Shown here one piece after another: positions 38,428 through 46,794 of a stretch of 64,000 bases of DNA. Origin of the DNA: a virus. The notes beneath the pieces were generated by a model. It was not told the DNA's origin, did no database searches, and worked only from the letters and a program-made list of their open reading frames with translations. The stretch's first letter is position 1. Each line of letters opens with the position of its first letter. The DNA lies in IMG/VR virus record IMGVR_UViG_3300022851_000011, positions 57,549 through 121,548 of that record, one strand, 5' to 3'. Made by a program: the position numbers and the translations under genes.

Positions 38428-39104
38428 TATGCATACTCGAAATAACGTGCAGCATACCCTAACAACCGCTGCAATGGTTTTGCATTTGGTGGGAAAATCG
38501 CACGATGCTTATCATACGTTGGTAAATCATTACGAAAACTCTCTGGATTACGTAACGCTTCCTGTGGATTATCTAAACGCTGTAACTCACGATATATATC
38601 GTGTCCGTGCGCCATCAACTCCTGTGGATCACGAAAATACATACGCTTCATATCATTTTGATTACCAGTTTCGGCTGCTTTCAAAACACCCTTCATATAA
38701 CCGCTCGGAATGCTGTTATACTTATTAACACCCATGCGATCCCGCTGGCGCATATGAATGTCTTCGTGTTCAAGCGTCTTTAAGACAACATCTTTAAAAG
38801 TTGCTGGACCCCAATAACCGTTAATTGACGATGGGTCTAGCATAATCGTTATCTCTCCATCACCATCAACAACAGCATTCTGGATATACCAATCAACCGC
38901 AGTTACACACGTCGCTGAACCAACGTCTACGTAGATATGATCCATATCATACACTTCAAACATACTGTTCATAATATCAGCAAGTTCAGTCGGGTCATCA
39001 ACATTGTTATTGTCAGACAAAAAAGCAACATACTGTTCGTTTACCGAATCAAGTAATAATGAAAGTTCCGTAATAAAGTTTGCGTCGGGGTGTAAATTTG
39101 CCAT
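38427..39104 (-). CDS. putative zinc metallopeptidase (HEDIH)
   Basis: 225 aa. LEHEDIHMRQRDRMG contains HExxH (HEDIH), the zincin signature, in a helix at about residue 128; the third ligand is not clear. It forms a conserved trio with the two following genes, as in marine T4-like phages. TATACT ends 6 nt before the ATG, so the mRNA is probably leaderless. Confidence 0.6.
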   Translation of the reverse strand: MANLHPDANFITELSLLLDSVNEQYVAFLSDNNNVDDPTELADIMNSMFEVYDMDHIYVDVGSATCVTAVDWYIQNAVVDGDGEITIMLDPSSINGYWGPATFKDVVLKTLEHEDIHMRQRDRMGVNKYNSIPSGYMKGVLKAAETGNQNDMKRMYFRDPQELMAHGHDIYRELQRLDNPQEALRNPESFRNDLPTYDKHRAIFPPNAKPLQRLLGYAARYFEYA

Positions 39105-39110
39105 ACTTGT

Positions 39111-39138
39111 AGTATAGCTATTTTTGAAATTATGTCAA
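39111..39138 (-). promoter_or_regulatory. sigma70 promoter of the zincin gene, leaderless geometry
   Basis: TTGACA, 16-bp spacer, TATACT, then 6 nt to the ATG at 39104. Confidence 0.75.
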
Positions 39139-39756
39139 GCGGTTTTTCATAATATTATGGATTTGTCCGTCATATACACCATACATATCTGTTACCATCA
39201 CCGTCTGTGCAGCATTATCCGCCTTCGCAAACATGCTACGGAATTCACTGGCAGAACGCATCAACTGTCCATTTACAGTAAAATCAATCGTAGGCACAAC
39301 ACGTATGTATCCCTGATTATTAAAAGTATCAAGCGTATCATCATTTACCCAAGGCTGGAAATAACTAGGCTTACCAGACTTAGTGGGTTTAAATTGAAAA
39401 CGTGGATCAGATGCCATATCCTTCTCACCGATGAAAAATACAACAGAATCATATTGCGGATTAAAGTTCTGTAATATTTCAATAGGCATATAAGGCTGAC
39501 GACATACCGCAATCTTATCAATAGGAATACCAGAACGCATCATCATTATTCGCTTGTGTTCCGATGTAAATGGCGATTTTATATCTAAACTACCAGACGT
39601 AGCAATATAACATTCACCGTATTTCTCTTTCGCAATATTATATACTGCTGCGTGTCCCAAATGAAATGGCTGAAAACGTCCCGGATAAATCGCAACAATA
39701 CGCTTCGGCTTATCAACCGAACTCATTAGTTTGCGTAAATGCGAAACGTCACTCAC
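39130..39756 (-). CDS. HxGH nucleotidyltransferase (cytidylyltransferase-like)
   Basis: 208 aa. RIVAIYPGRFQPFHLGHAAV holds the HLGH adenylyl/cytidylyl-transfer motif; SEHKRIMMM and VVFFIGEKD give the other nucleotide contacts. It joins a nucleotide to a phosphorylated substrate; NMNAT or ADP-sugar synthases are relatives. T4-like cyanophages carry a close homolog of unknown substrate beside the next gene. Confidence 0.75.
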   Translation of the reverse strand: MSDVSHLRKLMSSVDKPKRIVAIYPGRFQPFHLGHAAVYNIAKEKYGECYIATSGSLDIKSPFTSEHKRIMMMRSGIPIDKIAVCRQPYMPIEILQNFNPQYDSVVFFIGEKDMASDPRFQFKPTKSGKPSYFQPWVNDDTLDTFNNQGYIRVVPTIDFTVNGQLMRSASEFRSMFAKADNAAQTVMVTDMYGVYDGQIHNIMKNRLT

Positions 39757-40982
39757 GTCTTTTTCCAGTCTTTTGCTGCATCAAAATTCATTTTAGAAAA
39801 GCTCATACGATCAACTAATTTAATCGCCCCACCAGCGGCACCAATAGCAACAAACCCCTCGGGATTAACTACCTTGTAACCATCATCCGTCTTTACTAAA
39901 CTTTTCATCGTATCAATCTTATTCAGTTTGTTTAATAACTGATTCTTTAAAACAATCAAATCCTTGTAAACCATTAACCCAGCAATAATACCCTTAAAAT
40001 TACGCTTCATGTATTCCTTCTGTTCTTCAATCTTCTTCATACGATTCTGAACAGGCTTCGCATCAGGGTCTTGATTCTTTAATTTGCTAATCTCATGCAT
40101 CAATCGTGCCGCATACCATTTAGTGAAACCTTCTGCAAAATCATGCGGATGTGCAACCTGATCATCACCCTTACGAATACGACTATTAACAAACGTCATA
40201 AGCAATGGACTATATTGACTCTTCAATGCATCAAACTTCGCAATCTTAATAGCACGTTTGGTAGCCGCTATATCACTGATAAGTTTATCGTTCTCCGCCT
40301 TGGTTAATGATGCAATGCCAGTCAAATCCTTGTAAGATGCATCATCATACCATACATCCGATACACTATTCAATCCCGAAATACTAGCACCAAATTCCGC
40401 CGTCATTTCACCAATGCTGTCGCCACTGTAACGTGTGTGAAATACAATACCAATCTTCGATCTACGCATAGTCTTCGCAACGTCGCTATTAATAGGAACA
40501 GCATACGTAATCGTATTAGGCTGAAACATAAGGTATTCTTCACCACCAAATGTCTTTGTCTCAAGATCATCTCGGGTATACATCATATCACCCTGTAACA
40601 CACCAGTGATGCCTAACTTGGATAAATGCGTCAATGCTAACATAAGTTTGTTTGCTAACTCACCCTCGTAACCATACTTCTTTAAATCAGAACGTGACTT
40701 AATCAACTTGCCACCAGTCTTATTGAATACACTCTTCGTGCCAACAAAAAACTCACCGTCAGCAGGATCAATGCCACATATAATAGCTGGCGCACCATCC
40801 CACTTAACCGATATGCTTTCGTGCCTGTTACCACCCTGTGCTAATAGTTGACGAACGCTATCAATATAGTTTAATGCAATACGTGCACCAGCATTACCCT
40901 CGTGAAATACAATGTCTTCAACGTGATGAAGGTGCTGGTTCTTGCCTTCTTTATATTCTAATAGTAAATCATTTAATAACAT
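39753..40982 (-). CDS. conserved marine-phage protein, ligase-like N-terminal segment
   Basis: 409 aa. SISVKWDGAPAIICGIDPAD resembles motif I (KxDG) of ATP-dependent nucleotidyltransferases and ligases, and EGELANKLM and MFQPNTITYAVP are conserved phrases of a family in T4-like cyanophages (DUF6267-type). It overlaps the HxGH enzyme by 4 bp, implying a joint reaction. GATAAATA precedes the start, so expression is likely late. Confidence 0.6.
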   Translation of the reverse strand: MLLNDLLLEYKEGKNQHLHHVEDIVFHEGNAGARIALNYIDSVRQLLAQGGNRHESISVKWDGAPAIICGIDPADGEFFVGTKSVFNKTGGKLIKSRSDLKKYGYEGELANKLMLALTHLSKLGITGVLQGDMMYTRDDLETKTFGGEEYLMFQPNTITYAVPINSDVAKTMRRSKIGIVFHTRYSGDSIGEMTAEFGASISGLNSVSDVWYDDASYKDLTGIASLTKAENDKLISDIAATKRAIKIAKFDALKSQYSPLLMTFVNSRIRKGDDQVAHPHDFAEGFTKWYAARLMHEISKLKNQDPDAKPVQNRMKKIEEQKEYMKRNFKGIIAGLMVYKDLIVLKNQLLNKLNKIDTMKSLVKTDDGYKVVNPEGFVAIGAAGGAIKLVDRMSFSKMNFDAAKDWKKT

Positions 40983-40997
40983 TATAATGTATTTATC

Positions 40998-41182
40998 TTA
41001 CCCATAGTTCTTACCATCCCATTCCCATTGCGATTTTTTTCCATAAAATCCAACACAGGCGTAGACTTGGTTTGGTCGCTTACATACTGAGTAAATCCCC
41101 CCATTTATTCTTTTATTATACTTACAGTTATCACAACCCCTTTGTGTTGGTTGTGTGCATCCCAAAATTCCTGCTTACTCAT
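40998..41182 (-). pseudogene. frameshifted FW-family copy
   Basis: The head MSKQEFWDA is followed, one base out of frame, by TQPTQRGCDNCKYN and QWEWDGKNYG. A single-base loss near 41150 separates them. Confidence 0.6.
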
Positions 41183-41367
41183 TTTGGTTTCCAATAACTA
41201 CCAGACGAAGCACCAACAGGCTTTTTACTATCTTTAGCATCTTGGACACAATATATACAATTAAGCCAACTCTGCGTGGTATTACGTGTGTAATATAAAC
41301 AGTTATTACAATCACGGTCAGATAATGGCACCGACCGCAAATCATTCCAAAATTCCTGCTTACTCAT
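41179..41367 (-). CDS. FW-family small Cys protein, altered tail
   Basis: 62 aa: MSKQEFWNDLRSVPLSDRDC then NNC, CIYC and end SYWKPK. The first 15 bp equal the neighbouring pseudogene head. Confidence 0.6.
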   Translation of the reverse strand: MSKQEFWNDLRSVPLSDRDCNNCLYYTRNTTQSWLNCIYCVQDAKDSKKPVGASSGSYWKPK

Positions 41368-41569
41368 CACGTGCCTTCCACATAGGTAAACTACGTCCTT
41401 CATAGTTAACATACGCCGGATCAAATATTCCTTCATCGTCCTGACCAATAGCTTTAAGTATAGGACGAAATATAGTTTCATCGTCAGTGTCGTCATAATC
41501 AATTAACCAAATATTAGCACCATGCGCTATTAACCATTCAGGGGCTTCAGCCTTGTGCTTCAGAACCAT
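41360..41569 (-). CDS. hypothetical protein
   Basis: 69 aa. The end VNYEGRSLPMWKARDE matches VSYTGYSLPKWERREND at the end of the FW-family gene 42675-42905, so it may be the back half of such a gene with another front (GANIWLIDYDDTDDE). Confidence 0.45.
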   Translation of the reverse strand: MVLKHKAEAPEWLIAHGANIWLIDYDDTDDETIFRPILKAIGQDDEGIFDPAYVNYEGRSLPMWKARDE

Positions 41570-41590
41570 TACCGCATCCGATATTCTTTA

Positions 41591-41755
41591 TTATTCATCA
41601 GATATCCACTTACTGAAATTATCGCATGAGATACAATACTCACGACAATACTTGTTAGTTAATGTAGACATACCATACGAATGTATAACAGCACAGTTTT
41701 TACACTCACGTATAGGTGACTTCAATGCTTTCCAAAATTCTTCTTTGTCATTCAT
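41591..41755 (-). CDS. FW-family small Cys protein
   Basis: 54 aa: MNDKEEFWKALKSPIRECKN, C, CREYC, C and SKWISDE. TTGACA-17-TATGGT ends 6 nt before the ATG, another leaderless arrangement. Confidence 0.6.
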   Translation of the reverse strand: MNDKEEFWKALKSPIRECKNCAVIHSYGMSTLTNKYCREYCISCDNFSKWISDE

Positions 41756-41830
41756 AACATAACCATATCATAACAATTACTATATGTCAAGGATTAGGAT
41801 CAAAGTCCTACCGTTGCAACGATACGTTCT

Positions 41831-42028
41831 TCACTCACTTCGAATATAAGATAACATCTCATGTACCGTGAACATCTTAACAGGATCGCCGCAATCAGGG
41901 TAGGTTTGAAAAGTAACTTGGTTTCCATCAACCTCGGTAATCACACCATCCGTAATACACGCATCGCCGTCAATAAAGACTCGTGAAATACAGTGTCGAA
42001 ATTTTCTTGGTTTCATATCAGACATCAT
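41831..42028 (-). CDS. hypothetical protein
   Basis: 65 aa; a compact beta-rich protein (CISRVFIDGDACITDGVITE, then VDGNQVTFQT) resembling an SH3-like barrel. Two ATGs (42028, 42025) are possible. Confidence 0.5.
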   Translation of the reverse strand: MMSDMKPRKFRHCISRVFIDGDACITDGVITEVDGNQVTFQTYPDCGDPVKMFTVHEMLSYIRSE

Positions 42029-42075
42029 TATTTTCCTTTTGATAATTTCTTCATATCCAGTATCTACAGGTTGGA

Positions 42076-42189
42076 TTATATCTCCGGTTCAACAACCCAC
42101 CCGCCTTCATACACACCATCCATTTCATTTTGTAGATATGTTTTATACCTGCCAATTCTTACTCTTTCTCCAACCTTGAACTTAGACAT
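42076..42189 (-). CDS. 37-aa KOW/SH3-like protein
   Basis: MSKFKVGERVRIGRYKTYLQ then EMDGVYEGGWVVEPEI. KVGERVRI is a typical KOW/Tudor opening. It starts at the stop of the next gene. Confidence 0.45.
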   Translation of the reverse strand: MSKFKVGERVRIGRYKTYLQNEMDGVYEGGWVVEPEI

Positions 42190-42356
42190 TACACTTGCCT
42201 TCCCAAATGTGATACACAACAGGAAAGCGGGGAACGCCATATGTTGTTCTGAAAACGAACAGTCGCTTCGCTACCGGGCACCACTTCTCTATGACGCTTC
42301 ACACCCACATGCCACGACTTGTTGCCAAACCGGTCTATAGATTCTTTTTCAATCAT
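42189..42356 (-). pseudogene. HREDGPA-related gene with frameshift
   Basis: The head MIEKESIDRFGNKSWHVGVK then RHRE matches a repeat unit. After VRF the frame slips; the alternative frame reads RTTYGVPRFPVVYHIWEGKC, which is a more natural ending. Confidence 0.45.
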
Positions 42357-42682
42357 GATTTCATCTTCCACCAAAACTGTTCTCTCGGATCAGTCAATAC
42401 ATCATACACAGTAACTTCTTTACCATGTAAATACCAAGACTTGTTGCCATTAGCAAACTCAATAGCTGGTCCATCTTCCCTATGTCGATTGTCATGATTA
42501 TACCAAAACTTGTCGCCATTAGCAAACTCAATAGCAGGACCATCTTCCCTATGACGTTCGCCATTAATATACCATACCGTGTCGCCATTAGCAAACTCAA
42601 TAGCTGGTCCGTCTTCCCTATGATATTCACCATTCAAAAACCAAAACTTGTTGCCAGCATCATCAGTCTTACATTCAATCAT
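42353..42682 (-). CDS. HREDGPA-repeat protein (4 units)
   Basis: 109 aa: four units NxxWYxNxxxHREDGPAIEF, then HGKEVTVYDVLTDPREQFWW. The head MIECKTDDAG overlaps the end of the FW gene upstream. Repeats 2-4 are nearly identical at DNA level. Confidence 0.65.
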   Translation of the reverse strand: MIECKTDDAGNKFWFLNGEYHREDGPAIEFANGDTVWYINGERHREDGPAIEFANGDKFWYNHDNRHREDGPAIEFANGNKSWYLHGKEVTVYDVLTDPREQFWWKMKS

Positions 42683-42905
42683 TCTCCCGACGCTCCCATT
42701 TAGGTAAACTGTAACCAGTATAACTAACATACGCAGAATCATAATCAACATCGCTATAAACATACATACAAGTCGTAATGTCATTGCGGAGAGATATAGG
42801 CTCAATACAAAACTTACCATTAAACCAACGACAGTTATCACAGGAACGCTCAATAACAGGCATAGTAGTCAATGACTTCCAAAACTCTTCCTTATCATCA
42901 GTCAT
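42675..42905 (-). CDS. FW-family small Cys protein, altered tail
   Basis: 76 aa: MTDDKEEFWKSLTTMPVIER then CDNC, C, C, and SYTGYSLPKWERREND in place of WEWDG. Confidence 0.6.
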   Translation of the reverse strand: MTDDKEEFWKSLTTMPVIERSCDNCRWFNGKFCIEPISLRNDITTCMYVYSDVDYDSAYVSYTGYSLPKWERREND

Positions 42906-42909
42906 ACGT

Positions 42910-43192
42910 CAATACCCAATTGCTTCCTTCCCAGATAATACATCATATTCTTTATCATGTAAATACCAGTCATTGATGCCATTAACAATCAATAGCATAA
43001 GCCATTCAAATACCAAGCCTTATTGCCATATGAATCTGTCACACATACAACATCATCATTCATGATTCCATCTTCCATAGTAACACGTTCAATAGATGGC
43101 CCGTCAGTTCTATGACCATTGTAATTAGTATAACGTCCGTTTAGTTCTCTAAATAATTTAAAAAAGGCTTTCATTACGTCACGCCATTCCAT
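42910..43192 (-). pseudogene. decayed HREDGPA-repeat gene
   Basis: Begins MEWRDVMKAFFKLFRELNGR, keeps one unit (NYNGHRTDGPSIE) and SYGNKAWYLNGLCY, then stops; shifted frames continue with GINDWYLHDKEYDVLSGKEA. Units and the constant end are scrambled. Confidence 0.5.
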
Positions 43193-43261
43193 TCCTAATA
43201 CGCAAAACGATCAATTCAACGTGCATCAACCACGCCAACTGTACGATTAGTAGGACATTTC

Positions 43262-43400
43262 AGATTATGCCAAACCATCCCATTCCCAGTTGTCTGGATA
43301 CAGAAATGATGAATAACCCTGATTGTTCGCATTTACGACAATATAAGTAGTCCGAACCGACAGTTAAAGCAACCTTTTTTATTAGGTTCACTTAATCTTT
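43262..43400 (-). pseudogene. decayed FW-family copy lacking a head
   Basis: Frames carry LSEPNKKGCFNC and TGNGMVW-like remnants, similar to the CFNC members, interrupted by stops. No start codon or intact frame. Confidence 0.4.
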
Positions 43401-43414
43401 ATTCCATGGTGTTG

Positions 43415-43660
43415 TCAATGTTTATTATTCCATTGCCATTTAGGCAGGATAACATTCGATGTGTCATTATTACTCCTGATGTGCCTATTCATTGTACACG
43501 CTTCACAAATATCACCAATATGGTCGTAATCCTCTGAAGTGCATTCCGAACCATCTTCATTCAGTTTAACTGATTTTATATCATATCGCCATTTACAGTT
43601 TTTACATGATTTCTCAGACGGTTCACGTAACGTTTTCCAAAACTTTTCTTTATCCGTCAT
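43415..43660 (-). CDS. FW-family small Cys protein
   Basis: 81 aa: MTDKEKFWKTLREPSEKSCK, C, CEAC and LPKWQWNNKH. Overlaps the next copy upstream. Confidence 0.6.
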   Translation of the reverse strand: MTDKEKFWKTLREPSEKSCKNCKWRYDIKSVKLNEDGSECTSEDYDHIGDICEACTMNRHIRSNNDTSNVILPKWQWNNKH

Positions 43661-43811
43661 TTCCATCCCATTCCCAAAACACTTCACCATACTCCCTCAT
43701 ACTTGCCGACGAAGTGCACGATTTGATTTTGCAATACACTGATTGATTGTATCCTCGACTGTTATTAGCACAGTTATGACTTAATGACTTCCAAAACTTT
43801 TCTTTATTCAT
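43650..43811 (-). CDS. FW-family small Cys protein, short form
   Basis: 53 aa: MNKEKFWKSLSHNCANNSRG, YCKIKSC, and VFWEWDGNDG. It has a single Cys where others have CxxC. TTGACA-17-TAGTAT ends 6 nt before the ATG. Confidence 0.55.
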   Translation of the reverse strand: MNKEKFWKSLSHNCANNSRGYNQSVYCKIKSCTSSASMREYGEVFWEWDGNDG

Positions 43812-43909
43812 TAATGTATACTAGCAGTTATTACTAATGTTGTCAATGTTTATTCCATTCCCAGTATACGTGTCGGGCGTTCATGACATTTACCACACGT
43901 AATACTATA

Positions 43910-43969
43910 TCATTTGCCATTCCATTCCCAGTTGTCAACTGGTTCACGTAACTTATTCCAAAATACCAT
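43910..43969 (-). CDS. 19-aa minimal FW peptide (head plus tail only)
   Basis: MVFWNKLREPVDNWEWNGK: the family head fused to its tail with the whole Cys region deleted. The flanks match 43975-44136, so it is a deletion copy. Whether it is translated is unknown. Confidence 0.35.
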   Translation of the reverse strand: MVFWNKLREPVDNWEWNGK

Positions 43970-43974
43970 CTTCT

Positions 43975-44136
43975 TTATTCACATTTGCCATTCCATTCCC
44001 AGTTATCATCTGGATAAACAGGGTTATTCATCATTTTAGAATCTTTTTCATACATACTTTTTTGTATGGTTCTCTCATACCGACAATTGAAACACCCTTT
44101 TTTGATAGGTTCACGTAACTTATTCCAAAATACCAT
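43975..44136 (-). CDS. FW-family small Cys protein, N-terminus shortened
   Basis: 53 aa: MVFWNKLREPIKKGCFNC, then a Cys-poor middle and DNWEWNGKCE. An upstream MTDKE head is one base out of frame, so the start at 44136 is probably secondary. Confidence 0.5.
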   Translation of the reverse strand: MVFWNKLREPIKKGCFNCRYERTIQKSMYEKDSKMMNNPVYPDDNWEWNGKCE

Positions 44137-44148
44137 GTTCTTTGTCAG

Positions 44149-44239
44149 TCATTTTATTCCATTCCCAGTTATCATATGGATAAGCGGCTGGACCATCTTC
44201 TCTATGAAGTTGACCATTTTCTTTCCGCCAAGTTTTGTA
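44149..44239 (-). pseudogene. chimeric remnant: repeat unit fused to FW-family tail
   Basis: Directly after the endolysin stop one frame reads KTWRKENGQLHREDGPA and then YPYDNWEWN: a HREDGPA unit joined to the WEWN tail of the other family. No start codon. Confidence 0.45.
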
Positions 44240-44842
44240 TCAGTTTCGTGTGACATAGAAGATATGATCCCCAATGATAGTAGAAACATTGAAACGTTTA
44301 TTCCATCGTGGATTAACTGCTTTGGTATGATACCATAGTGCACCTTCTGTAAAGTCTGTATATTTATTGGCTAATATATCCCCTGCGATTTCCCAAGCTG
44401 TTCGCCACGCTTGTTGTTCATATACCCTATCGTGTTTACCATCTAGTGCCCAAGAGAACTGTGCCACTTTACGTTTTGTTTTAGCTGAACGTCTGATATC
44501 CCATACCACTTCTTCATATGTATTGGGGTATTTCTTTGAAAGGACACGATTACGTGTTACTAATGCCACTGCTACTTGTCCACGTAGGCTTTCGGAACGT
44601 GCTTCATGGTATATGTTACAAGCCAATGCGATACGTTCGCTACGTTCTTTACTACAGTCTAGTAGTGTTCCGTTTGCATCTTCCCATGGATATAGTTCGG
44701 GGAGGATTTCTACGTATACGGGTGATATGGGTGCGGGCACGAGGACCATTGGTTTTTCGGGGTATATGTGCAATAGTGTGCTACCTACGGCATATGCTGT
44801 TAGTAATGCTATTACACTGATTGTGTGTTTTTTCATCATCAT
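44240..44842 (-). CDS. SleB-type cell-wall hydrolase (endolysin) with signal anchor
   Basis: 200 aa. A Met/Lys start and one hydrophobic helix (HTISVIALLTAYAVGSTLLH) precede a Hydrolase_2 domain: CNIYHEARSESLRGQVAVAL with the catalytic Glu, VTRNRV, and GALWYHTKAVNPRW near the end. It cleaves peptidoglycan; the N-terminal helix suggests a signal-anchor or exported endolysin. TTGACA-16-TATATT ends 5 nt before the first of three ATGs. Confidence 0.8.
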   Translation of the reverse strand: MMMKKHTISVIALLTAYAVGSTLLHIYPEKPMVLVPAPISPVYVEILPELYPWEDANGTLLDCSKERSERIALACNIYHEARSESLRGQVAVALVTRNRVLSKKYPNTYEEVVWDIRRSAKTKRKVAQFSWALDGKHDRVYEQQAWRTAWEIAGDILANKYTDFTEGALWYHTKAVNPRWNKRFNVSTIIGDHIFYVTRN

Positions 44843-44871
44843 GATTTAATATATCATATAATGTAGTAATG

Positions 44872-45135
44872 TCAAGATATTAGTTTCCACCAGAACTGTT
44901 CTTTTGGATCGGTGATTACGTCTTCCATAGTAACACGTTCGCCATACAACCGCCATTCGGTGTCATTTGCACGTACAACAGCTGGTCCATCTGTTCTATG
45001 TAGTTTATCATTCAAGTACCAACGTTTGGTGCCATTTGCATATTCGACGGCAGGGCCATCTGTTCTATGTAGTTTATCATTCAAATACCAAGATTTGGTG
45101 CCATCTTCATAAGTATGACATATCGGTTCAGTCAT
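44872..45135 (-). CDS. HREDGPA-repeat protein (3 units)
   Basis: MTEPICHTYEDGTKSWYLND, then units ending RTDGPAVEY and RTDGPAVV, then GERVTMEDVITDPKEQFWW. Last gene of an array of four whose starts overlap the preceding stop as ATGA. Confidence 0.65.
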   Translation of the reverse strand: MTEPICHTYEDGTKSWYLNDKLHRTDGPAVEYANGTKRWYLNDKLHRTDGPAVVRANDTEWRLYGERVTMEDVITDPKEQFWWKLIS

Positions 45136-45467
45136 GTTTTCATCTTCCACCAGAACAGTTCTTTTGGATCGGTGATTACGTCTTCCATAGTAACACGTTC
45201 GCCATTCAAATACCAATACTTGTTGCCATTAGCAAACTCAATGGCAGGTCCATCTGTTCTATGACGTTTGCCATTCTTGAACCATTGTTTGTCGCCATTT
45301 GTAAATTCAATAGCAGGGCCATCTGTTCGATGATATTCACCATTCAAGTACCAAGCTTTGGTGCCATTTGATTCTTCAATAGCAGGTCCATCTGTTCTAT
45401 GAAGTTTATCATTAAAGTACCAAGCTTTGGTGCCATTTGCATCGGTATGCATTCCATTTTTATTCAT
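45132..45467 (-). CDS. HREDGPA-repeat protein (4 units)
   Basis: 111 aa: MNKNGMHTDANGTKAWYFND, four units with RTDGPAIE, and the constant end VTMEDVITDPKELFWWKM. Confidence 0.65.
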   Translation of the reverse strand: MNKNGMHTDANGTKAWYFNDKLHRTDGPAIEESNGTKAWYLNGEYHRTDGPAIEFTNGDKQWFKNGKRHRTDGPAIEFANGNKYWYLNGERVTMEDVITDPKELFWWKMKT

Positions 45468-45862
45468 GATCTTAACTTCCACCAGAACAGTTCTTTTGGA
45501 TCGGTGATTACGTCTTCCATAGTAACACGTTCGCCATTCAACCGCCATTCGGTGTTGTACGTGCAAATGACAGCAGGTCCATCTGTTCTATGACGTTTGC
45601 CATATTGATACCAATACATGTTGCCATTTACATTTTCGACAGCAGGTCCATCTTCTCTATGACGTTTGCCATGTAGATACCAATACATGTTGCCATATGA
45701 TTCGATTGCTGGTCCATCTGTTCTATGACGTAAGCCATGTAGATACCAAGATTTGCTACCATTTGCATATTCAACAGCAGGTCCATCTTCTCTGTGAAGT
45801 TTATCATTCGTATACCAACGTTTGGTGCCATCTTCATAAGTATGACATATCGGTTCAGTCAT
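45464..45862 (-). CDS. HREDGPA-repeat protein (5 units)
   Basis: 132 aa: MTEPICHTYEDGTKRWYTND, five units mixing REDGPAVE and RTDGPAI, and the constant end. Head is identical to 44872-45135. Confidence 0.65.
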   Translation of the reverse strand: MTEPICHTYEDGTKRWYTNDKLHREDGPAVEYANGSKSWYLHGLRHRTDGPAIESYGNMYWYLHGKRHREDGPAVENVNGNMYWYQYGKRHRTDGPAVICTYNTEWRLNGERVTMEDVITDPKELFWWKLRS

Positions 45863-46260
45863 GTTTTCATCTTCCACCAGAACAGTTCTTTTGGATCGGT
45901 GATTACGTCTTCCATAGTAACACGTTCGCCATTCAACCGCCATTCGGTGTCATTTGCACGTACAACGGCAGGTCCATCTGTTCTATGTAGTTTATCATTC
46001 AAATACCATTCTTTGGTGCCATTTGTATATTCAATGGCGGGTCCGTCATCCCTATGAACTTCGCCATTCTTAAACCACCACTTGCTACCATTTGATTCTT
46101 CAATGGCTGGTCCGTCTTCCCTATGCGATTCACCATTGAATAACCAATACTTGTCGCCATTTGCATATTCAACAGCTGGTCCATCTGTTCTATGTAGTTT
46201 GCCATGTAGATACCAATACTTGTCGCCATTTGCATAAGTATGACATATCGGTTCAGTCAT
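45859..46260 (-). CDS. HREDGPA-repeat protein (5 units), first of the array
   Basis: 133 aa from the ATG at 46260: MTEPICHTYANGDKYWYLHG, five units and the constant end. Immediately upstream, LFWWKMKT is still readable, the 3' end of another, otherwise deleted copy. Promoter TTGACA-17-CATAAT at 46316-46344. Confidence 0.65.
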   Translation of the reverse strand: MTEPICHTYANGDKYWYLHGKLHRTDGPAVEYANGDKYWLFNGESHREDGPAIEESNGSKWWFKNGEVHRDDGPAIEYTNGTKEWYLNDKLHRTDGPAVVRANDTEWRLNGERVTMEDVITDPKELFWWKMKT

Positions 46261-46315
46261 GTTTTCATCTTCCACCAGAACAGTGCATTTTTACACTCAA
46301 TATTATTGTACGTTC

Positions 46316-46344
46316 ATTATGCTATATGGTATACATTGTGTCAA
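46316..46344 (-). promoter_or_regulatory. sigma70 promoter of the repeat-protein array
   Basis: TTGACA, 17 bp, CATAAT, directed at the gene starting 46260. Confidence 0.7.
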
Positions 46345-46357
46345 GCAATCTTTTTAC

Positions 46358-46459
46358 TTGACTATGGATGAAAACGTGTTATACTGGTAGTGATACGTTT
46401 GATTTGAAAACGATTCTGTAGGCATCAGTCCATTCTAACACATATATGTTTTATGTCAA
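46358..46459. promoter_or_regulatory. face-to-face promoter cassette 1
   Basis: Plus: TTGACT (46358)-16-TATACT then GGTAGTGATACG. Minus: TTGACA (46459)-16-TAGAAT (46432) then GGACTGATGCC. The two promoters point at each other across about 45 bp with no ORF between. Confidence 0.75.
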
Positions 46460-46472
46460 GGTAAAAGATTGC

Positions 46473-46575
46473 TTGACAGTATATGAAAACGTGTTATACT
46501 GGTAGTGATACGCCGTTTTTTTATTATTACTACGCAGGCATCAGTCCATTGTAACACACATAGAAACTTTGTCAA
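46473..46575. promoter_or_regulatory. face-to-face promoter cassette 2
   Basis: Plus: TTGACA (46473)-16-TATACT (46495) then GGTAGTGATACG. Minus: TTGACA (46575)-16-TACAAT (46548) then GGACTGATGCC. Same layout as cassette 1. Confidence 0.75.
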
Positions 46576-46647
46576 GCGTTTATTTCACGGTGATAGAATG
46601 ATTATACGTCAGGCATCAAGCCCATTGTATCACATATATGGCAAGGG

Positions 46648-46794
46648 TTGACAGCATTGAGTATATGTGTTATAATACCACTGTTTTTATTATTGGTGGG
46701 TCGGGTATCACCACCATTATAACATGTTTTTATGCGTTATTATTACTATTAATCCATACGAAAGTCATTGTAACACATATACGCTTTATGTCAA
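46648..46794. promoter_or_regulatory. face-to-face promoter cassette 3
   Basis: Plus: TTGACA (46648)-17-TATAAT (46671), both perfect. Minus: TTGACA (46794)-16-TACAAT (46767). Between them lies an inverted TTATAATGGTGGTGATACC. No ORF. Confidence 0.75.
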
